IMG/VR virus record: IMGVR_UViG_3300012988_000004
Span: 1 to 58,003 of that record
DNA length: 58,003 nucleotides
Source of the DNA: a virus
Strand: one strand, 5' to 3'
Positions 40,014 through 47,829 of this stretch are shown here, piece by piece (within the stretch, counting starts at the first letter, position 1; each line of letters starts with the position of its first letter). The position numbers and the translations under genes were made by a program. The notes beneath the pieces were generated by a model. It was given only the letters and a program-made list of their open reading frames with translations, searched no databases and was not told the DNA's origin.

Positions 40014-40355
40014 TTAGTTTATGTTTGGTATGTCTGCATTTTTTCCTGAGTGAAGTCCGCGCATCCTTGCGGTTTCATATTCCATGAAGTCATCATAAAT
40101 CCCGATTGATTCTATCCTCACTTGAACTCCCATTGGTTCTTTAAACCAACTAGCAACATCGTAATGAAGATAAATTTCTTTGCCTCCTGGCATGGTTACA
40201 AAATGCCTAGCTTCCTCACAAAAATCTTTAATGTGTCTATTTTTATAAAGAGTTTTTTCAGTATGATCAGCGACTTTGTGATTTCGCTTCAATATTTTCC
40301 ATAGCTTATAAAATATTGGGTCGTGCTTAAAAAATTCTCTCTTGAATTCTGTCAT
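40014..40355 (-). CDS. hypothetical protein, 113 aa
   Basis: Lys/Arg/aromatic-rich N-terminal half (MTEFKREFFKHDPIFYKLWK...), then a 'GKEIYLHYDVASWF' strand pair and a basic end. It ends 1 base before the Acb2/Tad1-like gene. No family was recognised. Confidence 0.55.
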   Translation of the reverse strand: MTEFKREFFKHDPIFYKLWKILKRNHKVADHTEKTLYKNRHIKDFCEEARHFVTMPGGKEIYLHYDVASWFKEPMGVQVRIESIGIYDDFMEYETARMRGLHSGKNADIPNIN

Positions 40356-40360
40356 TTGTT

Positions 40361-40777
40361 TTATGATTTTAATTCAAGTTCTTCTCCGGTTAATGCGAAA
40401 AATAAATTCTGTAGTTGGTGAACATATTGAGCTAATGGACGAATAAAAACAGTTAGGTGTTTATTGGTCGAATATTGATCTCCAATTGTTAAGATGTTAT
40501 CACCATCATTCATTAATGTCACGTAAATAAAATGCAAACTAAGTTCACCTAATGCGATTTGAAAACAATCTTTAGCATATGTTGAATTGAATCCTAATTT
40601 CAAAAGCCATTCTTCAGTGAGCGGTATGCCTTCAAAATTATCATCCATCAAAAAATCATCGTTAAGATTAGAATCAATTTTATTTTTTTCCAACCCAGTT
40701 ACAAAACCATTTAATATGGTTCCTTCGTTTCCGGTTTTACGAATCCAATTTCCTATTCTTAATTCTTGTGCTTTCAT
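40361..40777 (-). CDS. conserved Bacteroidota phage protein (VHQLQNL family)
   Basis: The pattern 'MKAQELRIGNWIRKTGNEGT' ... 'GIPLTEEWLLKLGF' ... 'YVHQLQNLFFALTGEELELK' is a family I know from many Bacteroidota genomes and prophages. All three blocks are present in order. Its function is unknown. It is preceded by a promoter-like element and may be expressed separately from terminase. Confidence 0.75.
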   Translation of the reverse strand: MKAQELRIGNWIRKTGNEGTILNGFVTGLEKNKIDSNLNDDFLMDDNFEGIPLTEEWLLKLGFNSTYAKDCFQIALGELSLHFIYVTLMNDGDNILTIGDQYSTNKHLTVFIRPLAQYVHQLQNLFFALTGEELELKS

Positions 40778-40785
40778 TACTTCGA

Positions 40786-40806
40786 CATAGGTACTATTAT
40801 TTTTTA
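40786..40806 (-). promoter_or_regulatory. promoter-like element
   Basis: Minus-strand TAAAAAATAATAG is followed by TACCTATG, one base from TAnnTTTG. Seventeen bases (40789-40805) are identical to 47794-47810. It lies 9 bases before the gene at 40777. Confidence 0.45.
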
Positions 40807-40828
40807 CAAATCACAATACTTTTCAAAA

Positions 40829-42871
40829 TTATTTAGGAATTATTTTTTTTACGAAGTCCTGCCACGTTCCTTTCTTGATGCCAAACTCCTTTAAGGTCTG
40901 ATCTACAATGATGTCGCGAAGAGCACAGTTATAAATTTTCACATCCCACATGTGGTTTTGTGCATTGGAGTTTACCTTCACCCACCGGAAGCCAATTACC
41001 TCACCGTCCTTAGTCTCGGAGACCTTATGCTCTGACTGAAAATGCTCGAAGTAGTTTTGGTAGAGATAAAGTCCTTGCGATGGAGTGGGGAAGTTCATGA
41101 AGCCGAACGGCTGCTTCTCATTGCCTCGATCCCAGGTCAGCTTCATCGCCTCCGCAAGTCCATCCTTCAGAAAGTTTACATCCAGTAGGTAAAGATCGCC
41201 TCTCTCCTTACTCGGTTTGAACGAGGGCGAGTCCATATCGAACTTCCGGTACTTGCTTTCCTTGTCTCCTTTGATTCCAATTACTCGCTTGTGGTTGTTA
41301 TCGATGAACTCATAGGCGAATTGGGTGTAATGACCGGTATCCACGCCAACTAAAGCTATTCTCATAGGTCTGCCGACATTCCTAATATCATTGGGCAATG
41401 GGAAGGCGGTATCGGTTTTATAGACTTCACTGATGATTTTCTTCAGCTCGGGCCATACGCTCTTATCCTTGTAATGAAAATAAGTCCACCTTTCCCGGTC
41501 CTCTTTTACTTTTTTAGTGGTTTCACGTGGAACGAAGGTGCCTATCGACCCATGTTTCACGCTGTAGGATACTCCGCTCTCGCTCCAGGCCACAATCTCG
41601 TAATCCAAGCGTGCATCTTGCTCGGTGCCGTTTAGATCACATGCACATGTGAGTAAAACGATCTTTCCATTGCCATCGCTGACTGAAAGTGACTCGGGGA
41701 GAACTCCCACCTCGTAACCACGTATGTTTTTCTGTAAAATAGAGGCTTCTGGGGCTTCTCCGCTGGGTTCATACGTCAATCCAAGGTTCAAATTGATGAA
41801 AGCTTGATACTTTTGTTCTGATTTCTTGCCATTTGTAGGGCATGCTTCAAGCCATTCTCGCACATAATACTCCCAATCATACGTCCCCGGAGGTGCATAA
41901 AGGCTGGAAATGTGATAAGAATAGTACCCAATTTGGCTCGGTTCGGCTCCTGGAATCCATTCTCCGGCAAGATTCATCTCGTATTTTAGGCTGTCATCGA
42001 AGAATCCAGAGCACTTTTGGCATACATAACCCACCGTTCCATCGATCAAACGACCACTTTCGTCTGTTTTCCATGTGATTCCTCCCTTCTCACGTCCTTC
42101 TGTGCCGTCTATTTCTATTTCCCAATAGAGTGGTATTAGTTCTCCGCAGCATGGGCATGGCACGTGGTATCTGCGTTGGTCCCCAAGGAGGAATACAGGC
42201 TCTATGTTGGAACTTGCCTTCAACTCGGGTGTGGAGATGTAGTAAAGTTTCATCTTGTCATAGTAGGCTGCAAAACGGCCTTGAATCATCGACCGAGTGT
42301 TACCCGACTTCTTACTTTGCTTCTCAACCGAGTCAAAGTCATCTATAAATCCGTACTGTATGGACCTCTGCCGGAGTAGAAGGTGATTTGAGGCGCTGCC
42401 TGCAGTCAGGGATCCACCTGGAAACTCCTTGGCCTTGCTTGTATCACCGGTTCTTTGGTTCTTTTTGCGCAGAATTGAAGGCCTTATGAGCGATCTAAGC
42501 CCGCAGGAGTCGATCATCTGGTCGATTTTCTTGTTCATGGACTCTTCCGCAAGCAGTTCATGGCCGCTCATAAACAGGATATTGCCAGGGTTTTGAGAGA
42601 TAATCCACCCTATTCCGTTCTCAATTACACCTGTAGAGAACCCTATTTGAGCACCTTTCATGACCGCAACAATGCGAGCTGGGTGCGAAGGACTCAAACA
42701 GTCCACTACTTCGCGCATGTAAGGGGTCATTTTGAAGCTGAAAGGCCCTGGCCATGGGGTGACATCGGAGGTCATAACCCGGTTCTGCTCGGCCCACAGG
42801 GAAGGCTTGATGTCGGAAAGAAGATATTTGGAGGAGTCTAGTATCTCCTCAAGTTTATCCTCGATGATCAT
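40829..42871 (-). CDS. terminase large subunit, lambda gpA family
   Basis: The 680-residue protein matches phage_terminase GpA. There is a Walker A-like 'VMKGAQIGFST' (70-80), Walker B-like 'YGFIDDFDSV' (173-182), a 'YISTPELKASSN' coupling motif, and a zinc-binding insert 'VPCPCCGELIP' with 'YVCQKCSGFF'. The C-terminal nuclease half includes 'LTCACDLNG' and 'LVGVDTGHYT'. It cuts and translocates DNA into proheads. The lambda type suggests cos-site cutting, but no cos site could be located. Confidence 0.9.
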   Translation of the reverse strand: MIIEDKLEEILDSSKYLLSDIKPSLWAEQNRVMTSDVTPWPGPFSFKMTPYMREVVDCLSPSHPARIVAVMKGAQIGFSTGVIENGIGWIISQNPGNILFMSGHELLAEESMNKKIDQMIDSCGLRSLIRPSILRKKNQRTGDTSKAKEFPGGSLTAGSASNHLLLRQRSIQYGFIDDFDSVEKQSKKSGNTRSMIQGRFAAYYDKMKLYYISTPELKASSNIEPVFLLGDQRRYHVPCPCCGELIPLYWEIEIDGTEGREKGGITWKTDESGRLIDGTVGYVCQKCSGFFDDSLKYEMNLAGEWIPGAEPSQIGYYSYHISSLYAPPGTYDWEYYVREWLEACPTNGKKSEQKYQAFINLNLGLTYEPSGEAPEASILQKNIRGYEVGVLPESLSVSDGNGKIVLLTCACDLNGTEQDARLDYEIVAWSESGVSYSVKHGSIGTFVPRETTKKVKEDRERWTYFHYKDKSVWPELKKIISEVYKTDTAFPLPNDIRNVGRPMRIALVGVDTGHYTQFAYEFIDNNHKRVIGIKGDKESKYRKFDMDSPSFKPSKERGDLYLLDVNFLKDGLAEAMKLTWDRGNEKQPFGFMNFPTPSQGLYLYQNYFEHFQSEHKVSETKDGEVIGFRWVKVNSNAQNHMWDVKIYNCALRDIIVDQTLKEFGIKKGTWQDFVKKIIPK

Positions 42872-43059
42872 TTACTCAACGATTCAATTTCATCCTTCAT
42901 TTCCTTTAGTTTTTTAATTACCGCAGGCCTTATAAAGTTGTTTTTCTGATATTCTTCATCTCTCATTATTTTTTCATAGGGCCGACCAAAAGCATAGGCT
43001 AACGTCATGCAGTATTCATATTCCTTTGCAATAATGTTTTTGATTTTTTCAGTAATCAT
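42868..43059 (-). CDS. hypothetical protein, 63 aa
   Basis: Helical protein (MITEKIKNIIAKEYEYCMTL...) lying between the small and large terminase genes with 4-base overlaps on both sides. It could assist packaging. No family was recognised. Confidence 0.55.
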   Translation of the reverse strand: MITEKIKNIIAKEYEYCMTLAYAFGRPYEKIMRDEEYQKNNFIRPAVIKKLKEMKDEIESLSK

Positions 43060-43703
43060 TTCCTTGTCTGTGAATATTCATGTACGATATGCGCCAGCGA
43101 CCGCTTGCTCTCCGTTATCCCATCCTCGATCGCTCGGTTGATGATGGTCACCAGCTGCCCTCTGAGTTCGGCCTGATCGTTCCTGGCTATCTTGGCTTTC
43201 TTACCGAATTCCACCGCTATGAGGTCCGCAGCTTGCTTGAAAGTGAGCGTAACACTCTTAAAATGCTGCGCGAATAGGTTCTTTACCATGTCAGTAGGGA
43301 TTAATTTGCCCAATAGTTTCTCTTCCTGCAGGCGGGCAAGCCTCATTTCCTGATCCAATCGCTCAATCTCCTTCTGTTTCTTCTCATAGTCGATGTCCAT
43401 CTTCTTGAGGGCACGGTCTGTGATGTTGACAGTATGGGTGTTTTCCCGGGAAAACTCTTCATTTTCGAGGTTTTTTGAGTTCGATGAGGGAGGATCTGGT
43501 GGTGTAATATCCGACTTGGTGTGGACTTCAACCTGTTTTTTTGGCTTATTCAGGCATTTGGTCTTGAAGGCGCGATTAATTTCATTGGTGTCGTCTATCA
43601 TTTCATTCTCGACTAACACTTTCTTGCGCTGAATGTATACAGACAAATCCTTTGTCCTTATTCCACATAGTTCACTGAATTCTTTTTTAGTCAATAGCGC
43701 CAT
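43056..43703 (-). CDS. terminase small subunit-like protein
   Basis: The 215-residue protein has an N-terminal helix-turn-helix (LTKKEFSELCGIRTKDLSVY), a Ser/Pro-rich linker, a coiled coil (EKKQKEIERLDQEMRLARLQ) and a helical C-terminus. This is the Nu1-type layout. The position just before TerL supports DNA recognition during packaging. Confidence 0.65.
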   Translation of the reverse strand: MALLTKKEFSELCGIRTKDLSVYIQRKKVLVENEMIDDTNEINRAFKTKCLNKPKKQVEVHTKSDITPPDPPSSNSKNLENEEFSRENTHTVNITDRALKKMDIDYEKKQKEIERLDQEMRLARLQEEKLLGKLIPTDMVKNLFAQHFKSVTLTFKQAADLIAVEFGKKAKIARNDQAELRGQLVTIINRAIEDGITESKRSLAHIVHEYSQTRK

Positions 43704-44503
43704 GGTCTGATAGGTACGTTCATTTCGACTAATTTTTGTTGACGGGCATAATGCGCCTTTTCTTTTGTTTGGAAACGTCCGGCATCGAGGAGCTTACCTT
43801 TATGCTTTATTCGGGCGCGCCATTTATTGACCTTTGGATCCCAAACAACGCTAGGATACCCGCTAGTGTTATCTTTCCTAAGAATATTATAACCATTGGG
43901 AATGGTTGTTTTGACTTTTGCTTTTTTGATTCTAACTGGAGGTCGTTGGCATAGACACTCACGTTTTTTTATTTCTCTCTCAGTGCAACTTCTGGTTTTT
44001 CCACAGTTCTCACACTGATAATGATTTTTCTTTTTTCTACTAATTCCTTCTCCAAATAAACCGCACGCTAAGAGAATATAGGAATTGATTTTATTTTTAG
44101 GAGGTTTGATTCTCCCCAAATGCATTTGATGCCTAATTTCAGATGACATTTTCCATCCGCGATTTCTATTCTTTAGTTCTCTTTTATTCCTAGCTGCTTC
44201 AGTCCACTTTCTACCGAGTGTATTACCCGCCTTTTTGCAGATATTGAATGATGGTTGTAGTGAATCAATAAAGAATTGTTCTCTCATCAAAAGTGATTCA
44301 ACTGGACATCTCTCAATAATTTCGAATTTCAAATCAGATATACTATACTTTTTGATGTGACCGAGCAAAAGGTAATTGATGTGCTTGCCTCTTCTGAATT
44401 GATTCCAATGTTGCTGTTGTCGTTTTCTTAAATCCACCGCACTGCCAACATAAATGCGATCTGGATGGCTTAAAGATGTGATTTTATAGATGCCCGATTT
44501 CAT
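43691..44503 (-). CDS. GIY-YIG homing endonuclease with NUMOD3, zinc finger and AP2-like domain
   Basis: From ATG 44503, the catalytic domain has Gly4-Ile-Tyr, Tyr18-Val-Gly, Arg26 and Glu75 (LLMREQFFID). NUMOD3 follows (AGNTLGRKWTEAARN), then a zinc finger (YQCENCGKTRSCTEREIKKR; CLCQ) and an AP2-type DNA-binding region 'SGYPSVVWDPKVNKWRARIK'. It is a free-standing homing endonuclease beside the terminase genes, a known target of such elements. A frame from 44608 would add 35 residues with no GIY-type sequence. Confidence 0.82.
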   Translation of the reverse strand: MKSGIYKITSLSHPDRIYVGSAVDLRKRQQQHWNQFRRGKHINYLLLGHIKKYSISDLKFEIIERCPVESLLMREQFFIDSLQPSFNICKKAGNTLGRKWTEAARNKRELKNRNRGWKMSSEIRHQMHLGRIKPPKNKINSYILLACGLFGEGISRKKKNHYQCENCGKTRSCTEREIKKRECLCQRPPVRIKKAKVKTTIPNGYNILRKDNTSGYPSVVWDPKVNKWRARIKHKGKLLDAGRFQTKEKAHYARQQKLVEMNVPIRPWRY

Positions 44504-44795
44504 TGTAGTCACCAAAAATAAGCAATCAACTACAATCTGACTACAACATTTCAAAAAAAAGGTGAGCGAAGTTTTTTGCCGGAGCTTCGCATATGTGCCG
44601 AGCGGCAATTGAAAAAGTGGGGAGTACCTTGAACTTATTTGGATTCTGTTATGGCGTATCCCCTTCGCTTAATTCAACGATCAATGTATTGAATGAGTAT
44701 GGATAGGTCTATTATTCACTTGTCTGTAATGCAAGCTAATGCGTTCATAAGCTATTGTGGATAACTTGTGTGATTGTGGGTTAATATGTGGGCAA
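44504..44795 (-). promoter_or_regulatory. intergenic control region before the packaging genes
   Basis: About 290 bases without a convincing gene. On the minus strand TTTG (near 44550) is followed after 19 bases by TAGTTGAT, a weak match to the -7 box, and 'GTAGT-GATTG' is repeated in tandem next to it. This is the only space for a promoter between the early terminator at 44796 and the terminase operon. Confidence 0.35.
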
Positions 44796-44828
44796 ATAAA
44801 AACCCCGACCTTTGTATTGATCGGGGTT
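44796..44828 (-). terminator. strong terminator at the end of the early operon
   Basis: On the minus strand AACCCCGA pairs with TCGGGGTT (8 bp, 12-base loop), followed by TTTATT. It lies 33 bases after the last early gene and ends the early operon. Confidence 0.8.
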
Positions 44829-44860
44829 CGTTGGTTGTTGGAAGTATTGCTATGTGGGTG

Positions 44861-45133
44861 TTAGCTTGTCATGTAGTATAATTGCTCCTCATCGTCTAGT
44901 ATTCTCTTTATGTGTTCGCGTTTTAGTGTGTGTGTTCCAAAGTGTATGTGGGCACGCTCGTGTAGAGGTAGTTGGTTGGGCACTATCACCGGCATGGGTG
45001 TTACTAGGCAATGGGTGAATATGAGGGAATGAAAGCGGGGTATTGTCTGGCTTTTGGTTTCTATCTCCTTTAGTTGCTTGCGGGCCTCTGTTATTATGAG
45101 CATCCGGTTATTTGATGTTGTGCGCGTTTTCAT
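44861..45133 (-). CDS. hypothetical protein, 90 aa
   Basis: Small protein with many Arg, Thr and His residues (MKTRTTSNNRMLIITEARKQ ... HERAHIHFGTHTLKREHIKR). It is the last gene before the early terminator and overlaps its neighbour by 4 bases. No family was recognised. Confidence 0.55.
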   Translation of the reverse strand: MKTRTTSNNRMLIITEARKQLKEIETKSQTIPRFHSLIFTHCLVTPMPVIVPNQLPLHERAHIHFGTHTLKREHIKRILDDEEQLYYMTS

Positions 45134-45393
45134 GAAATTAATTGCTTTTCTGGATATCGCGTGTGCTGCTCAACCTTTAATCTCTCCAGTTCATTTAAAC
45201 CGTCTGCAATAGCTTGGGCGTTTTGTTTTGCGCCTTTATAGGGATGGCAATAATCGTAGCCGCCTTCAGTTGTAAAGAATTGGATACTAGATTTAATCTC
45301 AGTTCGATTTAAATGCGTTTCCCCTTCAATGACAACTACAATATACCCGTCTGTCTTATTGCGCCATTGTTCCTCGATAATGTAGTTTTTCAT
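45130..45393 (-). CDS. hypothetical protein, 87 aa
   Basis: From ATG 45393 (MKNYIIEEQWRNKTDGYIVV), avoiding a longer overlap with the lipoprotein gene. A strand-rich middle (TEIKSSIQFFTTEGGYDYCH) and helical end are seen. No family was recognised. Confidence 0.55.
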   Translation of the reverse strand: MKNYIIEEQWRNKTDGYIVVVIEGETHLNRTEIKSSIQFFTTEGGYDYCHPYKGAKQNAQAIADGLNELERLKVEQHTRYPEKQLIS

Positions 45394-45403
45394 ATTTAGT
45401 TGA

Positions 45404-45835
45404 TTAAAATTCAAACTTTTTGTAACCGGCCACAATTGTGAGACTATCCGAGCGCATGACCAGAAAATAGGGCTCGCGTTTCATGTTGCCCACGGTTACA
45501 GTCCAAAGTACATTGTGCAGGTCTTTGCCTTCTGCTATGTTGGGACCAATGAAATACAGCTTTGGTATGGTGATATTATGGGCAGAGTCGGAATAGTGCA
45601 GGCTTGAATAAGTCCAAGCAAATTGAATGTGTTGTTTTGAATAGCTGATAATTTGCTGATTGTGTAGATAAGTTACTGTAAAGTCGGCCTGAAGTTGGTG
45701 AGGTATGGGGGTTGCACACGAGGTCAGGATAATAGATCCTGCCAGGGCAAAGGAGAGCATGAATAGCAAGTAAGTGCGCATTAAGTGCTTTTGTGTGTTT
45801 GCATCCTCTTTGGTGTATTGGTTGGCTGTTTTCAT
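45404..45835 (-). CDS. phage-encoded lipoprotein
   Basis: The 143-residue protein has a hydrophobic signal and lipobox (LLFMLSFALAGSIILTSC, then ATPIPHQ). The remaining about 100 residues are strand-rich. The start at 45835 overlaps the upstream stop (ATGA); an ATG at 45781 would give a shorter, more typical signal peptide. Early phage lipoproteins often block superinfecting phage at the receptor (T5 Llp type), which is only a hypothesis here. Confidence 0.62.
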   Translation of the reverse strand: MKTANQYTKEDANTQKHLMRTYLLFMLSFALAGSIILTSCATPIPHQLQADFTVTYLHNQQIISYSKQHIQFAWTYSSLHYSDSAHNITIPKLYFIGPNIAEGKDLHNVLWTVTVGNMKREPYFLVMRSDSLTIVAGYKKFEF

Positions 45836-46170
45836 AGTCCTTTTGCTTTATTAATTAAATTTTCAACCTGTTCAGGTAATGTAAATGCAGTTTCATCTTG
45901 CAATTGAGATAGTTTAGGCAAAATCCTTTCGAGCATTTCAAGCATTTCAGGAGAGCAAACAATTATGTGCGCGTTTGCTTCAAATTCATCTTTTTGCAGT
46001 TTTTTAGAATCGCCTAAAATATTAGTCTTTTTGTAAATAACATTTGCAATTAATCCAAATCCTTTAGACGAATAGATTCCAGTGCTTTGCTCAATGCCTC
46101 CTCCTAATTCTAATTCATTCTTTTCAGTCCTGACTAAATGCCAAGGTCCGGGCGTATGTTTAGGCTTCAT
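45832..46170 (-). CDS. conserved phage protein (HTPGPW family)
   Basis: The start 'MKPKHTPGPWHLVRTEKNEL', the central 'GLIANVIYKKTNILGDSKKL' and 'ANAHIIVCSPEMLEMLERI' are the signature of a family found throughout phages and prophages. No function is established. It overlaps the lipoprotein gene by 4 bases. Confidence 0.7.
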   Translation of the reverse strand: MKPKHTPGPWHLVRTEKNELELGGGIEQSTGIYSSKGFGLIANVIYKKTNILGDSKKLQKDEFEANAHIIVCSPEMLEMLERILPKLSQLQDETAFTLPEQVENLINKAKGL

Positions 46171-46375
46171 AAACAGCTTTTTTTAATTGAGCAAACTTTG
46201 CGCGTGCTTCAGTGAGGGTATCAAAAGAATGCCATTCATTGTGCATTCTGACGTGAAAAGTATTGTGTTCTTTGTACATCCAAATATCACCCTTTGGTGT
46301 TTGCTTTTCTCTTTGAACGTATCCACAAGAAAAGCCATATTCAGATAATTGGCCGTTTTTTAAATGCGTGTTCAT
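46160..46375 (-). CDS. hypothetical protein, 71 aa
   Basis: Strand-rich protein (MNTHLKNGQLSEYGFSCGYV...), ending in a helix (SFDTLTEARAKFAQLKKAV) as in many small ssDNA- or RNA-associated folds. It is preceded by the A-rich leader AAAAAACGACAAACT. No family was recognised. Confidence 0.55.
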   Translation of the reverse strand: MNTHLKNGQLSEYGFSCGYVQREKQTPKGDIWMYKEHNTFHVRMHNEWHSFDTLTEARAKFAQLKKAVYEA

Positions 46376-46416
46376 AGTTTGTCGTTTTTTGTTTTGTGCC
46401 GTGACTTTGTTTTTTT

Positions 46417-46463
46417 AAAACCCATCCCCCACGAAATCACGACAAAACGTGGAGGAGGGTTTT
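46417..46463. terminator. large stem-loop, probable terminator
   Basis: AAAACCC and CCACG on one side pair with GGGTTTT and CGTGG on the other (12 bp in two blocks), flanked by A/T tracts on both sides. It could stop transcription in either direction. It divides the early operon between 46470 and 46375. Confidence 0.6.
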
Positions 46464-46469
46464 GGGCTA

Positions 46470-46709
46470 CTAGCCAAAATCTTCAATTGGTTTGCAATCT
46501 TCAAAAGGTATAATCGGCACAATACTAAAGGTAATAGGATTACTACCAGTTACAAAAATGTATTGGCCATATTCCCATCCTTTATGAAAGCCACCACTAG
46601 AAACTGAATTTCTGAAATCACATAGGCCGTATCCACATATTGCGCATACTTGTAGACCATCTTCGCCCATCTGACCAGCTTTGTGCCTTATTGCAATTGG
46701 TGGATTCAT
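46470..46709 (-). CDS. hypothetical protein, 79 aa
   Basis: The N-terminal third contains 'QVCAICGYGLCDFRNS', three Cys that may bind metal, followed by aromatic and Gly-rich sequence (GGFHKGWEYGQYIFVTG). It overlaps the upstream gene by 4 bases. No family was recognised. Confidence 0.55.
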   Translation of the reverse strand: MNPPIAIRHKAGQMGEDGLQVCAICGYGLCDFRNSVSSGGFHKGWEYGQYIFVTGSNPITFSIVPIIPFEDCKPIEDFG

Positions 46710-46954
46710 ATAATTGATATTTTACGGCCTGTTAATTCAGTGTTAAACCAATTTTCCTCTACTTCAATTATTGAATCCGGGAAACTATAAGGATGTCCTG
46801 TTATATCCTTTCTTTCTCTTTTAGTTTGCTCTATTTTGTATTTACGATCGGAGTTTTCAGGATTCAAATCAACTGCAAATATTTTACCTATAAATGAATC
46901 AGTGGTTTTATCAAATGTTACCTTGAACATTTGACCAACGGTTGGAATATTCAT
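46706..46954 (-). CDS. hypothetical protein, 82 aa
   Basis: Small beta-rich protein (MNIPTVGQMFKVTFDKTTDS...) with an SH3/OB-like alternation of strands and charged turns. It overlaps both neighbours by 4 bases. Function unknown. Confidence 0.55.
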   Translation of the reverse strand: MNIPTVGQMFKVTFDKTTDSFIGKIFAVDLNPENSDRKYKIEQTKRERKDITGHPYSFPDSIIEVEENWFNTELTGRKISII

Positions 46955-47313
46955 TTTGTAAGATGGTTACGTAACTGTCTCATTTCCCAAACCTGATCCT
47001 GACCAGCACAATAGCTAAAATAAGCCTCTCCATTACGCACTTGTTTATATGAAGATAAAAGGAATCGGGCAATAGCCCAATGTTGAGGCTTAGAAAACCT
47101 CAAGGTATTGTAAGTTCTTACTTTGGTTTGCGCACGGCCTCCAGCAGTTTCTGCGATTGTGGATATAATAGATTCCCGCAATTCGTCCGATATTTTAACA
47201 TTTGTCCAGCCCTTACCTTCTAAATAGGTTCTGCCATTTAGTAATTCTTGAGCTGTTACTTGATGTGGTTTAGTTGCCTCAAAAACCTCATTTAAATTCT
47301 TAAATGTTCTCAT
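46951..47313 (-). CDS. hypothetical protein, 120 aa
   Basis: Mixed protein (MRTFKNLNEVFEATKPHQVT...) with a helical middle 'ELRESIISTIAETAGGRAQT' and an aromatic C-terminus. It is preceded by the leader AAAAAAACGCGACATG, nearly the same as that of the gene at 47748. No family was recognised. Confidence 0.55.
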   Translation of the reverse strand: MRTFKNLNEVFEATKPHQVTAQELLNGRTYLEGKGWTNVKISDELRESIISTIAETAGGRAQTKVRTYNTLRFSKPQHWAIARFLLSSYKQVRNGEAYFSYCAGQDQVWEMRQLRNHLTK

Positions 47314-47332
47314 GTCGCGTTTTTTTAATGGT

Positions 47333-47437
47333 TTACCAAATAAATACTATAAAGATGTCTACTAACGCAATTACATAGCCTAGCTTTGCATTGCGCGCAA
47401 TAAGTTTCTTTGCTATTGTTTCGATTTTGTTTTTCAT
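47333..47437 (-). CDS. single-pass membrane peptide, 34 aa
   Basis: MKNKIETIAKKLIARNAKLG, then a hydrophobic helix 'YVIALVDIFIVFIW' ending at the stop. It fits the gap between two genes and has a basic N-terminus, giving an inside-start orientation. Function unknown. Confidence 0.5.
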   Translation of the reverse strand: MKNKIETIAKKLIARNAKLGYVIALVDIFIVFIW

Positions 47438-47441
47438 AATC

Positions 47442-47630
47442 TTAACTGAAGGCAATGAATAAAACCATTTCAAATAATTCCTTTCTATCTATCCATTCAT
47501 GCGAATATTGCTCGCGTAACCAATTAGCAAATTTATATTGATCATTGGATGAGAATTTATTTGCCTCTGATCTAACAAATTTTCTATTGCCATTAATCCA
47601 ACTTTCGAATAATTCTTCAAATCTTTCCAT
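47442..47630 (-). CDS. hypothetical protein, 62 aa
   Basis: Helical protein rich in Phe, Trp and Glu (MERFEELFESWINGNRKFVR...). A hydrophobic end (FEMVLFIAFS) follows. No family was recognised. Confidence 0.5.
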   Translation of the reverse strand: MERFEELFESWINGNRKFVRSEANKFSSNDQYKFANWLREQYSHEWIDRKELFEMVLFIAFS

Positions 47631-47634
47631 GGCC

Positions 47635-47748
47635 TTAAAATTTAACTGTGTTAAAGATCATTGTAATGGCAGTCATTGAACCAATGAAGTTAATAACTCC
47701 CCAACATAACATTGGGTAATTTTCGAAGATGTTTTTTAAAGTTTTCAT
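47635..47748 (-). CDS. small membrane protein, 37 aa
   Basis: From ATG 47748 (MKTLKNIFENYPMLCWGVIN), with one hydrophobic helix (WGVINFIGSMTAITMIF). The ATG is directly behind AAAAAAACACGAC, a leader shared with the gene at 47313, which decides the start over an upstream ATG at 47832. Confidence 0.55.
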   Translation of the reverse strand: MKTLKNIFENYPMLCWGVINFIGSMTAITMIFNTVKF

Positions 47749-47790
47749 GTCGTGTTTTTTTAGTTGTTTTTTAGTGTCTAATTGACATAT

Positions 47791-47813
47791 CAAAGGTACT
47801 ATTATTTTTTGTA
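47791..47813 (-). promoter_or_regulatory. promoter-like element
   Basis: Minus-strand TACAAAAAATAATAG followed by TACCTTTG, an exact TAnnTTTG box. No TTTG is found at -33. Copies of the A-rich part occur at 3366-3379 and 40789-40806. Confidence 0.5.
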
Positions 47814-47829
47814 TTTCATAATATACAAG

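Noticed and set aside
42560-42841. plus-strand frame opposite TerL
   Set aside because: Antisense to the conserved ATPase region; no support.
44504-44608. N-terminal 35-residue extension of the GIY-YIG protein
   Set aside because: The added residues precede the conserved start of the catalytic domain and show no domain pattern.
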